A stretch of 64,000 bases of DNA from NCBI GenBank assembly GCA_028386065.3, contig JAKUCV010001047.1:27027-91026 (forward strand), read 5' to 3'. This DNA comes from Turnera subulata (taxonomy: Eukaryota > Streptophyta > Magnoliopsida > Malpighiales > Passifloraceae). Made by a program: the position numbers and the translations under genes. Below the pieces are notes generated by a model. The model made no database searches. It was not told the DNA's origin and saw nothing but the letters and a program-made list of their open reading frames with translations. This document shows positions 34,201 to 45,516 of the stretch, one piece after another. Each line of letters opens with the position of its first letter. The stretch's first letter is position 1.

Positions 34201-35740
34201 CATATAAAACATCCATCAAGATTCTCATCCTTATGCTAAGGTAATGTCACATTAAGTGTTAGCTCAAAAGGCAAGACGCTTGGTAAAGATAATGATGGTT
34301 TGAATCCTCTTTATAAGATGTCAGTAATCTCTCTAAAAAGATACTCAAACATATCATAATTGTTAATTGAAATAATTTTGGTAATACTTGTCCCAATTTT
34401 ATGTCATGTGTGCATTGGGTATTATTCGTTGATAGTTATTATTGTTCATAATTGTTTACTAATGTTTTTGCAAATGAATCTCTTTTATATTATGGTATGT
34501 ATTTCAGCATTGAAATTGATAGAAAATTTTTTGAGTTTGCTGAAATTGTTAAATATATTCAAAAGCTTATAAACGATTTGGCATCATTGATGACAATTCT
34601 GACATATTTCTAAATCTAAAAGGAGAAACTATTATTTGATGCTTTTTGCTTCAATTTCTATTAGCTTGTGCTGAAATTTTATGGTTTGCTTGTGTTGTAT
34701 ATTATCTTTAGCATGTGCTTCTTCAAGATAACAAAGAACATTTTGTGAGCATATGATTGTTGCTTTTAATAGTCAATGCACTTGCTTTAGTCATGATGCT
34801 TTCCTTCATAGAAGATCATAAGTATATCTTATCTTTGATCATGTCATATTGCTTGTTGCTGCTAATGAGTTGTTACATAAGAAATTTGAGAACGTACAGT
34901 ACAGTAAATTCGTGATAAGCTTAATGGGATGATTGAACTTTGACCTCGGATTCCAAGTAAAGGAACTTGATATAAAAGGTTTCTCAAACGTTTTGGCACT
35001 GATGTAGACAATGTTGTCAAGTCTTAATGAGCATGACAATGATGTTAAACAAAGACGAAAATGGAAAAGAGATGACGGAAAGATATAACGGTATGATTAA
35101 TAGTGCTCTTTATCTCTCTGCTGCTACTAAACCTAATACTATGATCAATGTTTGTTTTTGTCTATACTTCATTGTTGTCTCAAAGTATCCATGCTAAGTG
35201 TTATCAAATGATCTTTTCAAGCGCTCAAAAATTATATCTTTAGATTAGATCACAGGAGCCCAAAAATTATTTTCTTTGAAACTGTTTAATTATTCTAATG
35301 ATGACTTTGTTGGATATCTATTAAACTAAAAAGAACAAGCGGTTCCTGTTAGTGCATTGCATAATTATTTCTATCTTGGTTTAGCAAAAAGTACAATTTG
35401 GCGTCTGTGAAGTCGAATTTTTTATTACTGGTGTTATGACATGCACAAGTTGGTTAGATGAAATATATATTATAGCCTAGAATATATGTGCATCCTTAGT
35501 CTATTTGATAGCTCAAGTGTGTTTGTCTCTCTAAAGATTCAGTCTGAAATTCATATATTAAACACATTGAAGGGATGCAAAAAAATTATCAAAAATCATA
35601 TGCTTAAGAAGTATATAACACTTGTTCTTGTCAAAAGTGAGAATTAACTTGCAGATATTTTCACCAAGTGACTGAAGGAAGATCAGTTCACCAGGATTCA
35701 TGTGGAGATTGAAATGCACACTCCACATTAGAGTATCTAC
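34200..35740 (+). pseudogene. SIRE-like RT/RNase H scraps
   Basis: Most of pol is missing or unreadable. Recognisable pieces are NGMINSALYLSAATKPN near 35090-35150, matching the GMIGSLLYLTASRPD segment near the RT-RNase H border, and LADIFTK at about 35655, the RNase H C-terminal LADIFTKPL motif. The intervening sequence is AT-rich with many stops. Confidence 0.65.
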
Positions 35741-38702
35741 AATCCTTCTTTGGTGATATCTCTAAAAATTGATTTCTTTACATGTTAACATGCATATTCA
35801 TCACTTAGTTCATGTACATCCAATTGCATACTTGCATTTCACATTTGAGCAATAATGAGATTACAATGGAGATCAAAAGTGGATTGGTTAAATTAGAGAT
35901 TTGTGAAGAAGTTGGAAAGTAAGCTGTTTTAGCATGGAAGATGTCACATATTCAAATTGCAGATAGTGAAAAAGAAAACATAGATTTTTATGCAAAAAAA
36001 GGTATAAGAAAAGAGAGGGCCTATTTTTCAGTTTTATTATCAGAAACCCTTCATAAGCCAAACCTGCAAGATTCTTGCAAAATGTACGTTACCTTTTAAA
36101 ACTAACAGTTGGGTGATAGAGAAAATTTGCATAGAAAACCTCAAATAACCGTTGGATAAATCACTAAATCCTCTTCATATCTACTAATCCAACTACCTCA
36201 CCTATATTCTCTCTTATACCTTGTCATGTTCCTTTGCATAAATCGAGAGAGAAGAATCCTAACCATGGTTGAAATACCTCTTGCTTCTCTGTCCTTCTAC
36301 AATTCGAAAACCAATCTGTTCTAAACACAAAATACCTTATTTGTCTCCACCAAAAATTCATAATGGAACAAAAAACACACTTGTAATAGGAGTTGAAGTC
36401 ATTGGTAGTCCATCAATCCTTAAATTATGCAGTTGTTTCTGCTCGAGAAGACCTTGAAACATTTAGAAAAAGGACAAGAGATGGTCTTGAGAAAGTCAAA
36501 GGCCCCTCAAGGAGAATCAAGTGAAGCAAAAAATTTCAAGTGGTTTCTTAAGTCTAACCTCTCAAGACTATTCAAGAGAAAAATTTGTTGAAGCACCACC
36601 AAGTCTTAGAGAGAAAATTGAGAAGAAGAAGAAAATAACAAGTCTTCATCTATAAGAAAAAGCTCAAAGGAAAACACTCAAGGGAAACTGATTCAACATG
36701 AGACTCAGTTCACTCTAAAAATGGTACTATCAGAGGCAATTTAGAATAAAAATTTTCTGTTGAAGCACCACCTGATCTTGAAGAAATAATTATTAAAGAG
36801 CTTGAAAAGGCTACTTGGCTCTAGATCTGGAGAAGTTCAAAAGTGCTTTTGGCTCCTACGATGCCAAAACGGAAAATAAAGAGAAGCACAAGACTAAGGA
36901 AGAGGACTTCTTACCAAAGCTTCTCAAAGAAAGAGAAAGAGAAAGCGGTTAGAATTTCAGACTCTGAAGTATGAGAAAATCTTCCAGTGAGCAGGAAGAG
37001 TCCAAGTCTAGAGAAGAGGCTTCTTTAGGTCCCATCATATGAAGTAAATGCTTGTAAAATCGAGAAATGGGATGAAGAAGAGCAAGCATGTTGAAGATGC
37101 CTATCTATGAAGTGAGACTTCAATAGAGGGAATGAAAATGATCGAGGAGCTGCTGTTAGCAGTAAAATGGAATAAAGTGTTTTTCATCCTTGTATTAGAC
37201 CTCAAAGTTGGAAGTCATCCCTCTATTAGATTTTGGCTTGTTTTCATCTCTCTATTTGTGAATTTTGTCTTATTTTCATCCCTGTGTTCGCCTTTTTGGC
37301 CTATTTAGAGGGATGAAAACAAGCCAAAACCTATGGACAGAGGGATGAAAACAGACCAAAACCAATACAAGGATGACTTTCAACTTTATGGTCTAACACA
37401 AGGATGAAAAAAGGCTTTAATCCGCAGTAAAATCCCTAAAGTCACAATATGCATTCCTGCCGGATTATGTTACATTTGATGGTCCATGATCAACAAAAGA
37501 GCAAGCTTTGAGACTCATATGTCACTTCCTAGTAAGACTTGATCTTAACTTGATTGAGTAACTTTGCACCAATATGGCCTTAAAAGCATGATGATGATGA
37601 TGGAAGAATCATTGGAATGAAGGAGGACTTGATGGTTTCCAATAAAAAAATTGAAGGGGTGATGTAATTGCAAAAAGAGCATGGACATATTGTTGGCTAA
37701 GGTCAGAGATTCTTCTTACTATCATCCACCACCTGCTGCCACTCCACAAGAAGAAAAATTTATTGCCCATTAAATCGGGTTTGACTCATTCTCATATATT
37801 GCTCTTTAGGTTCATGCATTCTTATATCATATACATACTTTTCTTTAATTTCCTGTTTTGATCTTTTTATGTGCATATTATGTTCGTTGTCATATTTTTT
37901 TATGAATACTATGCTACATAGTAATCTATGGTAATGTCATGAAAAATTTGATTTTATTCATGCAAAATAAGGGATATACCATTACTGAGCTTTTTGAGCT
38001 CTTAGTGATGCTTTTAGAAATCATTGTAAAGTCACTATCACTACATCATATTTTCATGACACTTTGATTTATTACTTATATTATTGTTGATGTTACATAT
38101 TCATATATGCTTGTTGATTGATACTTTGAGTTGATATTTGGCACGATTGATGCCATAAACGTGAGTATTTCTACTTAGTTGAGTTATTAACACCTTATGC
38201 AGGAACTTTGATCATTCTCTTACAGCCTCACTTCAGAATCTTATTTTATAACTTTGAAGATGTTTATCCTGCTAGTCGCTCCAGGTGGTAATGCATTTTT
38301 GTTTCAGGACTATAGCTATCCCTTTGTGTTTCGATTTGGCCTGAGTAATGCCAAAAACGGATACAATCAGACTAACATTGTTTGTTGACGTTTGTATTGA
38401 TCATGCTTTATTACCGTTTTGTTGTTGATTTTTTTGGAATATAGTTTCTTGATCTATTATAATTTGGCTTCTCTCAGTAATTCGCACTTGGTCATATTTG
38501 CTTTTTGAGATATCAAAAGGGGGAGAAATACTGTTGCGTGATTGCAAGTGCTTGCATAATTATGAGATGTTCTTATATTGCAAAAATGTTTTAGATAGGG
38601 GAAGCATATATTAAAGAGGAGCATTTGTGCAAAACTGATTTTAAAACTTATGCTTTCTATGTCTTTTCACGCAAAGTTTGCAATCATAAAAAATGGGGAG
38701 AT
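35741..38702 (+). other. 3' region of the SIRE-like element, no product recognised
   Basis: A frame starting near 36265 (MVEIPLASLSFYNSKTN) is soon broken. Lysine/glutamate-rich pieces (36440-36960) suggest a decayed charged protein, possibly the extra 3' frame known in SIRE elements. The MITE at 37169-37423 lies within it. Otherwise I see nothing definable. Confidence 0.45.
37169..37423. mobile_element. Mutator-type MITE (255 bp)
   Basis: The exact 10-bp TSD GCAGTAAAAT lies at 37159-37168 and 37424-37433. The whole element folds back: the left end GGAATAAAGTGTTTTTCATC pairs with the right end (reverse complement GGATTAAAGCCTTTTTTCAT), and the similarity continues through TTAGACC and TGGAAGTCATCC-type blocks. 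A TSD of 9-11 bp with long inverted repeats points to the Mutator superfamily. No coding capacity. Confidence 0.9.
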
Positions 38703-39660
38703 TGTTGGCCTAAGGTCGGATTAGCATGTGCTTTGTGTTAATTATTTTCCTTAATCTTGATTAAGCACACTAACCGAGGTATTTGATTATGTAGCTTCCT
38801 CTCTTAACGTTCATATGGAATCAACATATGAGCAACAACCCTGAATGAGAGTGACTACTCAGAGATTTGAACGTTGTGGCCCTGTTCATGCCAGAATACG
38901 ATGCAACTGACAATGACACATAGTTGTTATTCTTAGAGGCTTCTTCCCCCTTGCCTATATATAAAGAAGAATGATTGAAGAAGAATGTTAGAGCTGCCAA
39001 TGGAGAAAGAAGTGAGAAATTAGCAGTAGCTCTCCTCCTAAGCTTGATAGTATTCAAAGATCCTTGTGCATTACTTGTAAATCTCTTGAGTGAGTCACTC
39101 ATGAAGATATCTTGAGAGAGGGTTATATCTTAGACAAGCTTGTGAGTGCTTTGTGCTGATTAGTGATAAGCAAAGCTAAGATTAGCTTTGAGAAAAGGTT
39201 TGCAAGTTGCACCTTAAAAAAACTTACGAGAGATAGGCTTTGTTGGTTTAACCTACGAAGAAACCAATTGAGTGAGGTAGGATAAGGAATATCTTACTGG
39301 GGAACTAATAGCAAAGCTTGGATTAGCTTTGTGGGTAGAAAATTTTAGCGGTTAACCTAGGTAAAACCTTGTATTTTAGGTTATTAGTTGATCTCGTAAA
39401 AACCAATGTTAGTGAAGGTTAGAAATCTAATGGTGGACTCCATGAGTAGTGGAGGTAGTCCTCTGTGGCAAACCACTACAAATCCTTTGTGCCAATCTCT
39501 CTAACCCTCTTCCTAATTATACTTTAGTGTGTTCATAATTTCCCAGATTTGAATACAAAGTCGATTTGGCAATAGAGATGCCAAATCGGAGATTAAGCGA
39601 AAAAGGCTAATCCACCCCAAACCTCCCCCCCCCCCTCCTCTTAGCCAACTTGGACCTACA
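38703..39660 (+). repeat. 3' LTR of the SIRE-like element, internally deleted (958 bp)
   Basis: It matches the left LTR except for about 780 bases missing after GATTATGTA (near 38794). It ends with a C-rich run (39626-39638) and TTGGACCTACA. Confidence 0.9.
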
Positions 39661-40451
39661 ATATGAACCTACAACACAAAGAGCAAATTTTTAAAAAAAA
39701 AATAAATTAATTACAGTGATATAAATCTGAACAAATTAAATTAGTAAATAATAATATTACCTCAAAATTTGGCACTGCAAATTCCATGACTCATCAATGA
39801 AGTGAGTTGTAATAGCTATGTATCCCTTATTTTGATTGTTGGATGTCCACATGTCGGTTATAATGCAAATTCAACCTTGATTTTTGGATAATAACTTCTT
39901 TGTCTTCAACTTTTCACCTCGTATCTCTCTAATAGATCACTCTTTATTGCATTTCTAGAAACCACTTGGAATAAAGGCTGAAGAGCCGGACAAAATCTTT
40001 TAAATCCATAATGCTCAACCATAGCTGAGGGGTACTCATGCATTGCAATCATCGAAACAATCTCCTCCCTTGCAATGGTTTGGTTAAATGTGTAGTTTCC
40101 AACCACAGTGGAATCTCCGTCTATCCTAATTGTAGAGCTACTCACTTGCATAGTGCTAAGTAATATTTGCCTTGGTCCTCTCGCTGTACGAAGCATGCAT
40201 ATGGATATATAGTCATGCAAGTGCTTTGTGCCCATTCTTTTTTCACCAACGAGTTTCTTGTTGCATTATTTACGTATTGCCTTCCATTTGTCATCTATCC
40301 TTTACCTCTTATAGTGGTCCCAAATTGATGATTTCAATCCCTTTTTATTGGGACTAATTTGACTATCATTGGTCGCCTCCTATCTCTATAGTATATGATG
40401 CTACTGTTTGAGATGTAGCTTGCTGGTTTCCTCACTTGCAGTGCTAGACAT
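39661..40451 (-). pseudogene. hAT2 transposase, N-terminal part with BED finger and one intron
   Basis: The start ATG is at 40451 (MSSTASEETSKLH) just after an acceptor-like TTGTTAG. The BED finger is partly readable (KSSIWDHYKR, DDKWKAI, NKKLVGEK, MGTKHLHDYI). Then come REEIVSMIAMHEYPSAMVEH and LQPLFQVVSRN, and after a frame change NKGYIAITTHFIDESWNLQ. An intron at 39760-39669 (92 bp) has donor GAG|GTAATA and acceptor GTTGTAG|GTTCATAT. Its downstream exon begins at 39668 and resumes at 31347 after the SIRE-like insertion, giving FIYVPEPHTSENF. Several stops are present. Confidence 0.87.
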
Positions 40452-41516
40452 ATCCTAACAAATGAAAAATAAAAAATTTAAGTAAAGAAAATTTATTTTA
40501 TTAGACAATGATAATCAGTTGAGCAATAGACAAAGAAAAGTTGCTGAGAAAGGCAAGAATAATTCCTTAAAGATGAAATATATCAAAGTGATTAGGAGCC
40601 ACACAAATTGGATGCTAATAAGATAAGATTAACACAATAAGAAATATTCACAAAAATAAATTATAACAGAAACTATTATTTTATTTTTACTTGAAAAGTA
40701 TTGTTGAATTGTAACTGGTTAACATCAATGCAAATAATGTTGGTTACACTCAATTAGTCGTTGAGAAAGGCAAGAATAATTTCTTAGAGATGAAATATAT
40801 CAAATTGATTAGGAGCCACACAAATTTGATGCTAACAAAATAAGATTAATATATCAAGTCAATATTCACAGGAAAATTATAACAGAAACTATTGTTTTAT
40901 TTTTTACATAAGAAGTATTGCAGGATTGTAACTCCTTATAAGTTGCTAATCAGTCTTCAAACTAAACACAGGATTCTATCACTATAATAATAGCATTATC
41001 AAAATCTACAATGGTAAAAAAAAGAAATTAAAAAAAGAAGTGACTTGGAAAAGAGTTGAGAAAGGGTACCTGAAAAAGAGGAGTTGGATTTATGGAGTGG
41101 TGAGAGGAGATAGACAAGGAAGAAGAGGAGACAGACGGATTGGTGGTGGGCTGATGGTTAAATGGGAAGTGGGAATTGGAGCGGCACAACGTAGATAGAG
41201 GGAGAGAAAAAGAATATTTAGATAAGATTTAGATTTAGGTTTAATGGTGATGGGCAGTGGGCTGCTGATACCTTTTTGTTATTATTTTTGTATATACTTT
41301 AAATGACTAAAATATCAAGATTATAAAAATATATCCATTAGTAATACAGGGGTAAAATAGTTATTTCATACTTTGCGGCGCCTCGCGAGGTGGGTCGTAT
41401 GATCCCCTCCTGTCCCCCGAATAAATCTTGGGTAAAAAATCTTCCCCATCTCAGCCCCACTAACGGCGAATCCCTCGCAGGGATCAACACAAATGGAAAT
41501 TTTTGCCATCCCTTAT
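40452..41516 (-). other. hAT2 5' leader and right terminus
   Basis: This region is AT-rich with two partly similar blocks (40520-40690 and 40760-40900, each with GAGAAAGGCAAGAATAATT and ATTAGGAGCCACACAAATT), so a local duplication of about 220-240 bp is present. The terminal 150 bases are GC-richer (GGCGCCTCGCGAGG-like) and end in the likely hAT terminus near 41516. No gene is visible. Confidence 0.55.
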
Positions 41517-41837
41517 AATGGACATTCCTTCATGCATTCTCTCAACAAATTGACCCGAACGACGTGGAATGAAGGCCCTCTGGCAGTAGCAATGATGCTT
41601 GTTTCTTTTTTTTTTTTTTTTACTTTTGCCTGCCAAAACACTCTATATAGGTGGATGAGCTCCAACAGTTGTCCTAGGTGCAAAATTTTTTTCTCCTTCT
41701 TTTTCTTTTCTTTTTTTTTCCTTTGTCTCGAGCATGAGTCACTGCCTTTGTGTTAAGTTGGCTTTGTGCCTAAAATAATGATGGATCATTGGCACCATCA
41801 GTACTAAGAGTAACACCTTTGCCATCATTATCATTCT
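41517..41837 (-). other. hAT3 flank with a possible continuation of the BED exon
   Basis: On the minus strand the frame after a poly-A slip reads SRNEDSHMKNDNDGKG and then ends. This is a charged linker of the kind that follows a BED finger. The rest is T-rich and uninformative. Confidence 0.4.
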
Positions 41838-42167
41838 TCATATGGCTATCCTCATTTCGTGACTGAAGTTTTTTTTTTTTCTAACATTACTAACTTCCTT
41901 CTTTCTTTCAGATATTCCCTTCAAGTATTGTGAAATTTGATAGCAAACTTCATGATAAACCTTTTTACATGATGCGATGTTGCCTGGAGTACCCGCAAGA
42001 TGTTGCTTCATCTTATAAATTCCTCCACCTCTACATTCCTTTCGACAAATAAGACAAGTACAATTTGTAACTCTAGTCGAATCAACATAACTAGCAATAT
42101 GCTCCCACGCTGGATCAATTTTCACACGAATGGAAACCGAAGAGCTTGATTTGTAATGGCTTTCCAT
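41838..42167 (-). pseudogene. hAT3 transposase, BED-finger exon
   Basis: The 109-codon minus-strand frame contains DPAWEHIASYVDSTRV, then CTCLICRKECRGGGIYKMKQ and HLAGTPGNIASCKKV. This is a clear BED finger with CxxC ... HxxxxxxxC spacing. It starts right after an acceptor-like TTTTTTTTTAG at 42172-42182, so a 5' leader intron lies to the right. It differs from the hAT2 BED finger at 40200-40350, so it belongs to a different hAT element, probably the one hAT2 jumped into. The rest of this transposase is not in the window. Confidence 0.85.
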
Positions 42168-42417
42168 TATGCTAAAAAAAAATTAACAGTGCAAATTAAA
42201 ATGCATAACTAATGTCAGTTAATTTAATCGTGAACTTGAAATTGTAACATTGCAAGAATTTGTACACCAATTGGTAAGGATATAGGGACAAATAGAACAC
42301 CTCCAGTAAGTAGTTTATAACTCAAAAGCACACAAAAATAACGTATATAACCATGGAGTTTAACATTGAAATGGAAAAATTATCAAGTTTTCCTTGCAGA
42401 ACTAGCATATATCATAT

Positions 42418-42750
42418 TGTGAATACCCAACCCAAAATCACTTGGGCCTATTCACCTTTCCTTTACACCATCTTCATAACCATCATCCAACATCTTTGGA
42501 GTCGCCACCCAAATTTTATTAAGGGATAAAAACTTGGGAAAAACCCTTCATGTGACTCCATCTAGGCAACTGAATAGCGAACCAAAGATGCTGGACCCGG
42601 GGATTCGTCATGGATGGGAGGTGTTAGACCCATCCATATTGGGGCGAAACTTTGTGCAATTAGAGGATTTTGTATGCCTTGTGCAAGTGTGCGAGTGTGA
42701 GCACCAAAACACATAATAATTGAATATTAAAGAGAAAGGGGAGAAGAAGA
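42418..42750 (-). repeat. 3' LTR fragment of the Tat-like element
   Basis: It matches 43904-44238 closely. It breaks at about 42750, where gag coding begins. Only the R/U5 side is kept. Confidence 0.92.
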
Positions 42751-43391
42751 TTATTACGCCATCTCGAGATGTAAGCAGAAAACGTTTCGTGAACTTCTTG
42801 CTTGGTTGTTTCGAGATCCCTTTTGGTCACATCCACCTTAGTGTTATAGTTATACTGCTTCAAGAATTCTTTACAAAGGTCCTCCCATTTGCTTATCTTG
42901 CTCTCATAAAAGGTCATGAACCACCTCAAAGCTCCTCTAGATAAAGTTCTCTGGAATAATTGGGTCATTAATTCAGACCCAATCCCCATAGGTTGCAGCA
43001 TCCTCACATAAATCTTCAGGTGAGTTGTGGGACATCCTGTTCCATTGAACTTCTCGATATCCGGCATCTTAAATTTTTCAGGCAAACGAGCCTCGGGGAA
43101 CAAGGACAGGCGATCTAAATTCCAATCGTCCTCTTTCTTCTTCATGGTTTTCAAGAGGTCCTCTAGTCTTCTAAGTCTATCCCCATCTCCTTTAGATTCT
43201 TGCGACACCGAATCACTGTCCTGAACTATCACCACATTATGCTCGCCATCCAATTTGGAATTTTGTCCCCCATTACTCCCAGGGGACACCATCTTCCCTT
43301 TCTTCAGGGCTTGGAGTGCTTCCATGATATTCGGATCCTTGAGTAAGTTCAGAACTTCCTCAGCCACTTTGGCACCATTTTCCTCACTCAT
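42751..43391 (-). pseudogene. Tat-like gag, N-terminal part
   Basis: About 213 codons are open: MSEENGAKVAEEVLNLL at the start, a charged linker (GDGDRLRRLEDLLKTMKKKE), then the gypsy gag core MPDIEKFNGTGCPTTHLKIY, LSRGALRWFMTF and WEDLCKEFLKQYNYN. The frame ends by running into LTR sequence after AYISRWR. The gag would form the particle; zinc knuckle and all of pol are deleted. Confidence 0.9.
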
Positions 43392-43882
43392 GTTGTCCTG
43401 ATATTTAAAGAACCGGTGTCAGGGTCTTCAACTCCCCACGGACTATTTCACATTTGTCTTTCTGGATTTATATATGGAGGAATGAACAAGGGGCACCTCA
43501 TGTATTTCTACTTGAACTCACAACAACCAACACTCAAATGCACACAACACTTATTGATTCATCATGCATGGGATGCTCAGGGTATGCAGCTGGTTGGGGG
43601 CTGAAAGACTACTGCTAAGGAATAGTTTGGCCTACTCACATGTGATAAAGGATATCGCGTGAGGTCCGGGGCCCATTAATCCCTATCATTGCTTGAGCAG
43701 CGAGAAACCGGGTCACACAAGCCACTATTGGTTAAGGAAAGCATTGTAGTGGACTTGGATCCCCTGGCTCTCTTACGGTAAGGGCTTCACAACATTTACC
43801 ATGAATGCAAGGTACTTATGATTACACATAAAAAGGCATACAAAAAATTCAAAAATTGTACAAGGTTTCTTGAACCCTCTAT
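43392..43882 (-). other. leader of the Tat-like element
   Basis: Untranslated sequence between the primer site and gag. A diverged copy lies at 48440-48800, with shared blocks such as TATGCAGCTGGTTGGGGGCT and TACTGCTAAGG. Confidence 0.8.
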
Positions 43883-43901
43883 GTCCCCAGCGGAGTCGCC
43901 A
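43883..43901 (-). other. primer-binding site, tRNA-Arg type
   Basis: TGGCGACTCCGCTGGGGAC on the minus strand, two bases inside the LTR. It is complementary to the 3' end of a plant tRNA-Arg (…CCCCAGCGGAGTCG plus CCA) from memory of that tRNA. Confidence 0.85.
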
Positions 43902-43903
43902 GC

Positions 43904-45516
43904 TGTGAATACCCGACCCAAAATCACTTGGGCCTATTCACCTTTCCTTTACACCTTCTTCATAACCATCATCCAACATCTTTGGAGTCACCACTCAAAT
44001 TTTATTAAGGGACAAAAACTTGGGAAAAACCCTTCATGTGACTCCATTTAGGCAACTGAATAGCGAACCAAAGATGCTGGACCCGGGGATTCGTCATGCA
44101 TGGGAGGTGTTAGGCACCCATCCATATTGGGGCGAAACTTGGTGAAATTAGAGGATTTTGTATGCCTTGTGCAAGTGTGCGAGTGTGAGCACCAAAACAC
44201 ATAATAATTGAATATTAAAGAGAAAGGAGAGAAGAAGAAAATTGGGCTTGAGTTTCCACCACTAGAAACCACCTACGTGCCCCGGCGACCGGGTTCAAAG
44301 CCCACGTAGTTCTTGACATGGCATCACAACAATCACATCATCATCAACATCAACATCTCAACAATAATTGGTCAGACAAAAAGGGATTAGGATTACCTCT
44401 TGTAGCCCTACTCTAGCTCCTTGGTTTGGGTTGTGCCTTCCACACAATTTCCTCCCACTCCTCAACTCAATCTTGGAGTTCTTCTTGAATTTCCCCTTTA
44501 CTGCCTTCAATGGACGATGCTACCCTCGAAATTCAACCAGAGTTTTGCCTATGGAACTATTTCTTAAGCTTGGAGAGACAGAGTTTCTCCAAGCTTCAAA
44601 GCTTTATGAAGAGTGTTTGTGTAATAGAATGTGTGACCTTTGAAATGTGAGAGGAGGGTCCTATTTATAGTGTTCTGGGTAGCCTAGGGGCGTGGACCAA
44701 CTTAATGATCAAGGTAATGGCTAAAAATTTGGGCCCAAACTGAGTAGAATCAGATTACGGGCGAAAATCGGGGAGAAAACGCGTTTCCGGGGGTGCATGA
44801 CCGCCATGGTCGGCGGTCATCCTATGGATGACAGCCAGGCCGGGCGGTCATGGGTGGAAGACCGCCCAGGCCCGGCTGTCATCCCGAGATGACCACCCGC
44901 ACCTGCGCGTCTCACCCGTTCTTTCCTGTTTCGGCCCCGATTCTCCCTTAATTCCTTCCTGATTGATCCTACCGCGTAATTAACCCCTAGACTGCTCAGA
45001 ATCCTCTGCTTTTTTGATTACTACTCCCCTCAATCATCTCCTAATTAACTAATCACACATTGATCCCTCATTTTAAGCCAAAATCATAACAAAAGTATTC
45101 TTGCTATTAAGGAATGATTTAACTCTGATTTTCCATGAAAATCAGAGCTAAATTTGTCTGCAAGCAAGGTGTTAATGGGCTGTGCAACTCTGAAGAAAAG
45201 TCCATACCTTATTAAATTGGACCTTTACATTTATCTTCAACCCAAAAATAAATATAATTAGGTTTAATAAATAAACAAGCCCAAATTCAATGTGATAAAA
45301 AACATTTTAGCAATTTAGTCCTTAACATATCCTATGATTAAATCGTCTCATTAATCCTAGGCAAATAAAAGTCTTAATTACTATAATGTATAAATTCTAC
45401 CAAAATTAAACCCCATTCATGCTTCAACCTAAGCCTAACTCATCAATCTTATGATTTAGACATGTTTGAAGTCTAATCTCAATATAATTTTCACGGGTCA
45501 AATGTGGGTGTTCACA
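43904..45516 (-). repeat. 5' LTR of the Tat-like element (1613 bp)
   Basis: It begins TGTGAACACCC on the minus strand and ends GGGTATTCACA. It is the same family as the solo LTR at 56642-58377. It carries a GC-rich patch (44790-44905) with repeated CGGTCAT / ATGACCG motifs in both directions. Confidence 0.92.

Larger units (their letters stand above)
31348..39660 (+). mobile_element. SIRE-like Ty1/copia element, heavily degraded
   Basis: The TSD ATATG lies at 31343-31347 and 39661-39665. The left LTR (31348-33083) and right LTR (38703-39660) both begin TGTTGG and end TTGGACCTACA. The purine tract AATGGGGAGAT precedes the right LTR. TGGTAGCGAAGC (33087-33098) follows the left LTR as a degraded Met primer site. 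Inside are a gag remnant, scraps of RT and RNase H, and a long 3' region with no clear product, as in SIRE elements that carry an extra 3' frame. It inserted 8 bases into an exon of hAT2. Confidence 0.88.
5314..41516 (-). mobile_element. old hAT DNA transposon (hAT2), the host of most other insertions
   Basis: The transposase of one hAT element can be followed on the minus strand through four pieces separated by four later elements. Joining positions across these insertions continues the recognisable protein each time, for example INEVMAIG at 30617-30640 followed by AILDSRYN at 21080-21100. The right end is a hAT-like terminus around 41507-41516 (minus TAAGGGATGG, followed by CAAAAATTTCC). 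The GC-rich stretch at 41370-41480 resembles hAT subterminal sequence. The left end is beyond the Copia1 insertion and outside the window. The true element without insertions would be only a few kilobases. It is dead: stops, and at least four insertions in or near its coding exons. Confidence 0.82.
42418..45516 (-). mobile_element. Tat/Ogre-like Ty3/gypsy element, large internal deletion
   Basis: The TSD CATAT occurs at 42413-42417 and 45517-45521. On the minus strand: full 5' LTR (45516-43904), primer site, leader, 5' half of gag, then a junction at about 42750 into the last 333 bases of the 3' LTR. The rest of gag, all of pol and the start of the 3' LTR are missing. The primer site reads TGGCGACTCCGCTGGGGAC, matching the 3' end of plant tRNA-Arg, which is the primer of the Tat/Ogre group. 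Confidence 0.92.

Noticed and set aside
43883..43901. tRNA-Arg gene fragment
   Set aside because: The match is only the 3' end and lies two bases from an LTR, so it is a primer-binding site.
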